Shown piece by piece: positions 62,786 through 64,000 of a stretch of DNA of 64,000 nucleotides. The position numbers were made by a program, and so were the translations under genes. The notes beneath the pieces are model-generated. The model had not been told where the DNA came from. It did not search any database and saw nothing but the letters and a program-made list of their open reading frames with translations. The first letter of the stretch is position 1, and every line of letters begins with the position of its first letter. This stretch comes from Corynebacterium maris DSM 45190 (GTDB lineage Bacteria > Actinomycetota > Actinomycetes > Mycobacteriales > Mycobacteriaceae): the NCBI RefSeq assembly GCF_000442645.1, contig NC_021915.1:1302001-1366000 (forward strand). The letters run 5' to 3'.

Positions 62786-63682
62786 ATGGCGTGGTGGGGA
62801 AAAACAACGCTTCACTCCGGCGTCGCCGCCCTGGCGCTGGGGCTTACCGCGGTGAGCTGCGCACCGCCGGTCCCGCACGACGGTGCAACGGTGTCCACGA
62901 CTGCGGTGGCGGCGCCGCACCAAGATCCAGGCGAGTCTGTGGCACAAAAATTAGCCGCGCTGACCGATGAAGTACAGGACACTCACGGAGGGGTGGCCGG
63001 GGTCGCAGTGGCCACCCGCCACGGCGTAGTACAGGCCGGCGATCCGGGCCGGTGGCACGCCTGGTCGACGGTGAAGGTGCCGATTGCCGTCGCCGCAGCC
63101 ACGGCCGCGGCGGAGCTCGACGGGAACGCCGACGTGGACGCACTCATCGAGGCCGCCATCACCCGCTCGGAGAACATGCCTGCCGCGGAATTGTGGCAGT
63201 CGCTCGGCGGCGGGACATCTGCCGCCCGTCAGCTCGAGGACCTGCTCGCCCCCTACGGGGGAATCGACGCGTTGTCTTTGGCCACAGAATTTTCGCCGAC
63301 CCCCATTGGCCTGATCGCCTGGCCGTTGGCGGGGCAGGCGGAATTTTCCTCCTACCTTCCCTGCCTGCCCGATGCGGAGGTGGTCTACCGGGCGATGGGA
63401 GAGATCGTTCCGTGGCAGGTCGACGGATTGGGGTCTATTGAGGGGATGCACTTCAAAGGCGGGTGGAGCGCAGAGGAGGACGGGGGATCGCGCCCGTACA
63501 CCTACCGGCAGATGGGGGCGCTGGAGACTCTGGGCGGGGTCATCGGCATGGCCGTGCTCGTCCATCCGGAAGACGGTGAGCACGCGACGGCAGTGCAGAT
63601 GGTGGGTGATCTGGCCGCCGGGTTAGAGGAGATGGTGGAGGCTGACTTGCTCCCCGCCGCGACAATCTGCACGGCCATCTGA
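62786..63682 (+). CDS. Lipoprotein with class A beta-lactamase-like fold
   Basis: A 298-residue lipoprotein. The signal peptide ends in LTAVSC, with the acylated Cys25. The motifs of penicillin-recognising enzymes are visible: Ser94-T-V-Lys97 (SxxK), Ser128-Glu-Asn130 (SDN-like) and Lys224-G-G226 (KTG-like). I see no ExxLN omega-loop Glu, so real beta-lactamase activity is doubtful. It may be a serine peptidase or a penicillin-binding-like regulator. It has a TAAAAT -10-like box at 62711-62716 upstream and is followed by the infC leader. Confidence 0.85.
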   Translation: MAWWGKTTLHSGVAALALGLTAVSCAPPVPHDGATVSTTAVAAPHQDPGESVAQKLAALTDEVQDTHGGVAGVAVATRHGVVQAGDPGRWHAWSTVKVPIAVAAATAAAELDGNADVDALIEAAITRSENMPAAELWQSLGGGTSAARQLEDLLAPYGGIDALSLATEFSPTPIGLIAWPLAGQAEFSSYLPCLPDAEVVYRAMGEIVPWQVDGLGSIEGMHFKGGWSAEEDGGSRPYTYRQMGALETLGGVIGMAVLVHPEDGEHATAVQMVGDLAAGLEEMVEADLLPAATICTAI

Positions 63683-63683
63683 T

Positions 63684-63712
63684 TTGCAGTGTTAGGGAGA
63701 TCTTGTTAGGGT
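63684..63712 (+). promoter_or_regulatory. Promoter of infC operon
   Basis: TTGCAG (63684-63689) and TAGGGT (63707-63712) with a 17-base spacer. The resulting leader would be about 235 bases long. Confidence 0.55.
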
Positions 63713-63776
63713 AGTTGTCACTACCACCCGAGTCGTCTTCAGGGCGCCGGGTCGCAAGCGGAGAACATCCCACCCC

Positions 63777-63883
63777 ATGCCGCCGTCAGGTTGGTTCCGG
63801 GTAAAGGTCAGTCGGGAAGGCTTCAGGCCTTCATGATTGATGTGGCATATCCGCGTGTACCTTCCAAGGTGCCGCGGTTTTTT
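63777..63883 (+). promoter_or_regulatory. infC: infC leader with leader ORF, hairpin and intrinsic terminator
   Basis: A 19-codon frame (63777-63836, MPPSGWFRVKVSREGFRPS), a hairpin GAAGGC-TTCAG-GCCTTC within its end, then a stem CCGCG/CGCGG with inner ACCT/AGGT and TTTTTT at 63851-63883. The layout resembles a transcription attenuator ahead of infC. The ribosome site of the leader frame is weak (GGAG, 13 bases upstream). Confidence 0.45.
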
Positions 63884-63953
63884 GCTGCAAGGGATGAACC
63901 TCGCGTGTGACACGGTAGCGAATCACTACACACTGCTAATTGAGGAGCCCCAC

Positions 63954-64000
63954 ATCAGCGCTGAAGCTCGCATTAATGAGCGAATCCGTGTTCCGGAGGT
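63954..64000 (+). CDS. infC: Translation initiation factor IF-3 (5' part, apparent ATC start)
   Basis: The first 15 codons read (M)SAEARINERIRVPEV, the known start of corynebacterial and mycobacterial IF-3. No ATG, GTG or TTG lies in frame from here up to the leader; the candidate start codon is ATC at 63954, with GAGGAG six to seven bases upstream. IF-3 genes commonly use AUU/AUC/AUA starts and repress their own translation by discriminating against them. The gene runs past the right edge. Confidence 0.9.
   Translation, partial: MSAEARINERIRVPE

Overview
The window is a 64 kb piece of a high-GC actinobacterial chromosome, most likely a Corynebacterium. I infer this from gene order, without a database search. 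The ltbR-leuCD block lies beside a mutT1-type Nudix gene, gpsA, ddl and thiL. A soluble oxaloacetate decarboxylase-like gene stands upstream of gltX. The order polA-rpsA-coaE-uvrB-usp-MBL hydrolase-uvrA-infC matches the M. tuberculosis order. Short -10 boxes, GTG/TTG starts and apparently leaderless genes also fit.

Layout. 1-7.4 kb: the end of an unknown protein, a cNMP/CBS/nucleotidyltransferase-like regulator, a DEDDh exonuclease, an FAH-family decarboxylase, a methyltransferase, isochorismate synthase (reverse) and gltX. 7.4-11.4 kb: a tRNA region with two tRNA-Gln(CTG) and three tRNA-Glu(CTC) genes. Two tRNA-Gln/Glu cassettes flank an ArsR-rhodanese regulator and an MFS exporter. 11.4-19.8 kb: an aminopropyltransferase-like protein, a guanine deaminase-like protein, a YhhQ-type transporter, ltbR, leuCD, mutT1, gpsA and ddl. 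19.8-28.2 kb: a composite inverted repeat, a DUF3515 gene, and a compact run thiL-ung-DAK2-recG-biotinyl protein-rsmD-coaD-TauE. 28.2-32.6 kb: a YihY protein, a DUF1348 protein and a polar amino-acid ABC transporter. 32.8-36.8 kb: three tandem secreted SGNH hydrolases with small unknown genes. 37-46 kb: an unusual tRNA-Leu, a DUF368 protein, polA, two DnaA-box-like sites, a DUF2786 protein, aldehyde dehydrogenase, a methyltransferase and rpsA. 46-52.3 kb: an accessory stretch inserted into the coaE-uvrB order, with an Imm35/YrhB-like small protein, two DUF4259 proteins, an exported staphylococcal-nuclease-type protein and a solitary BREX-type PglX methyltransferase. 52.4-64 kb: uvrB, two universal stress proteins, a HelD/HelR-like ATPase, a DoxX-like protein, an MBL hydrolase, uvrA, a beta-lactamase-fold lipoprotein, and the start of infC behind a leader terminator and an apparent ATC start codon.

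Functional themes are leucine synthesis (ltbR, leuCD), envelope building (ddl, gpsA, DUF368, SGNH enzymes), excision repair and replication (uvrA, uvrB, polA, ung, recG, mutT1), CoA synthesis (coaD, coaE) and translation (gltX, rpsA, infC, rsmD, tRNAs). The best candidates for something undescribed are the nuclease/DUF4259/orphan PglX stretch, the SGNH cluster, the ArsR-rhodanese operator palindrome, and the leader elements in front of rpsA and infC.
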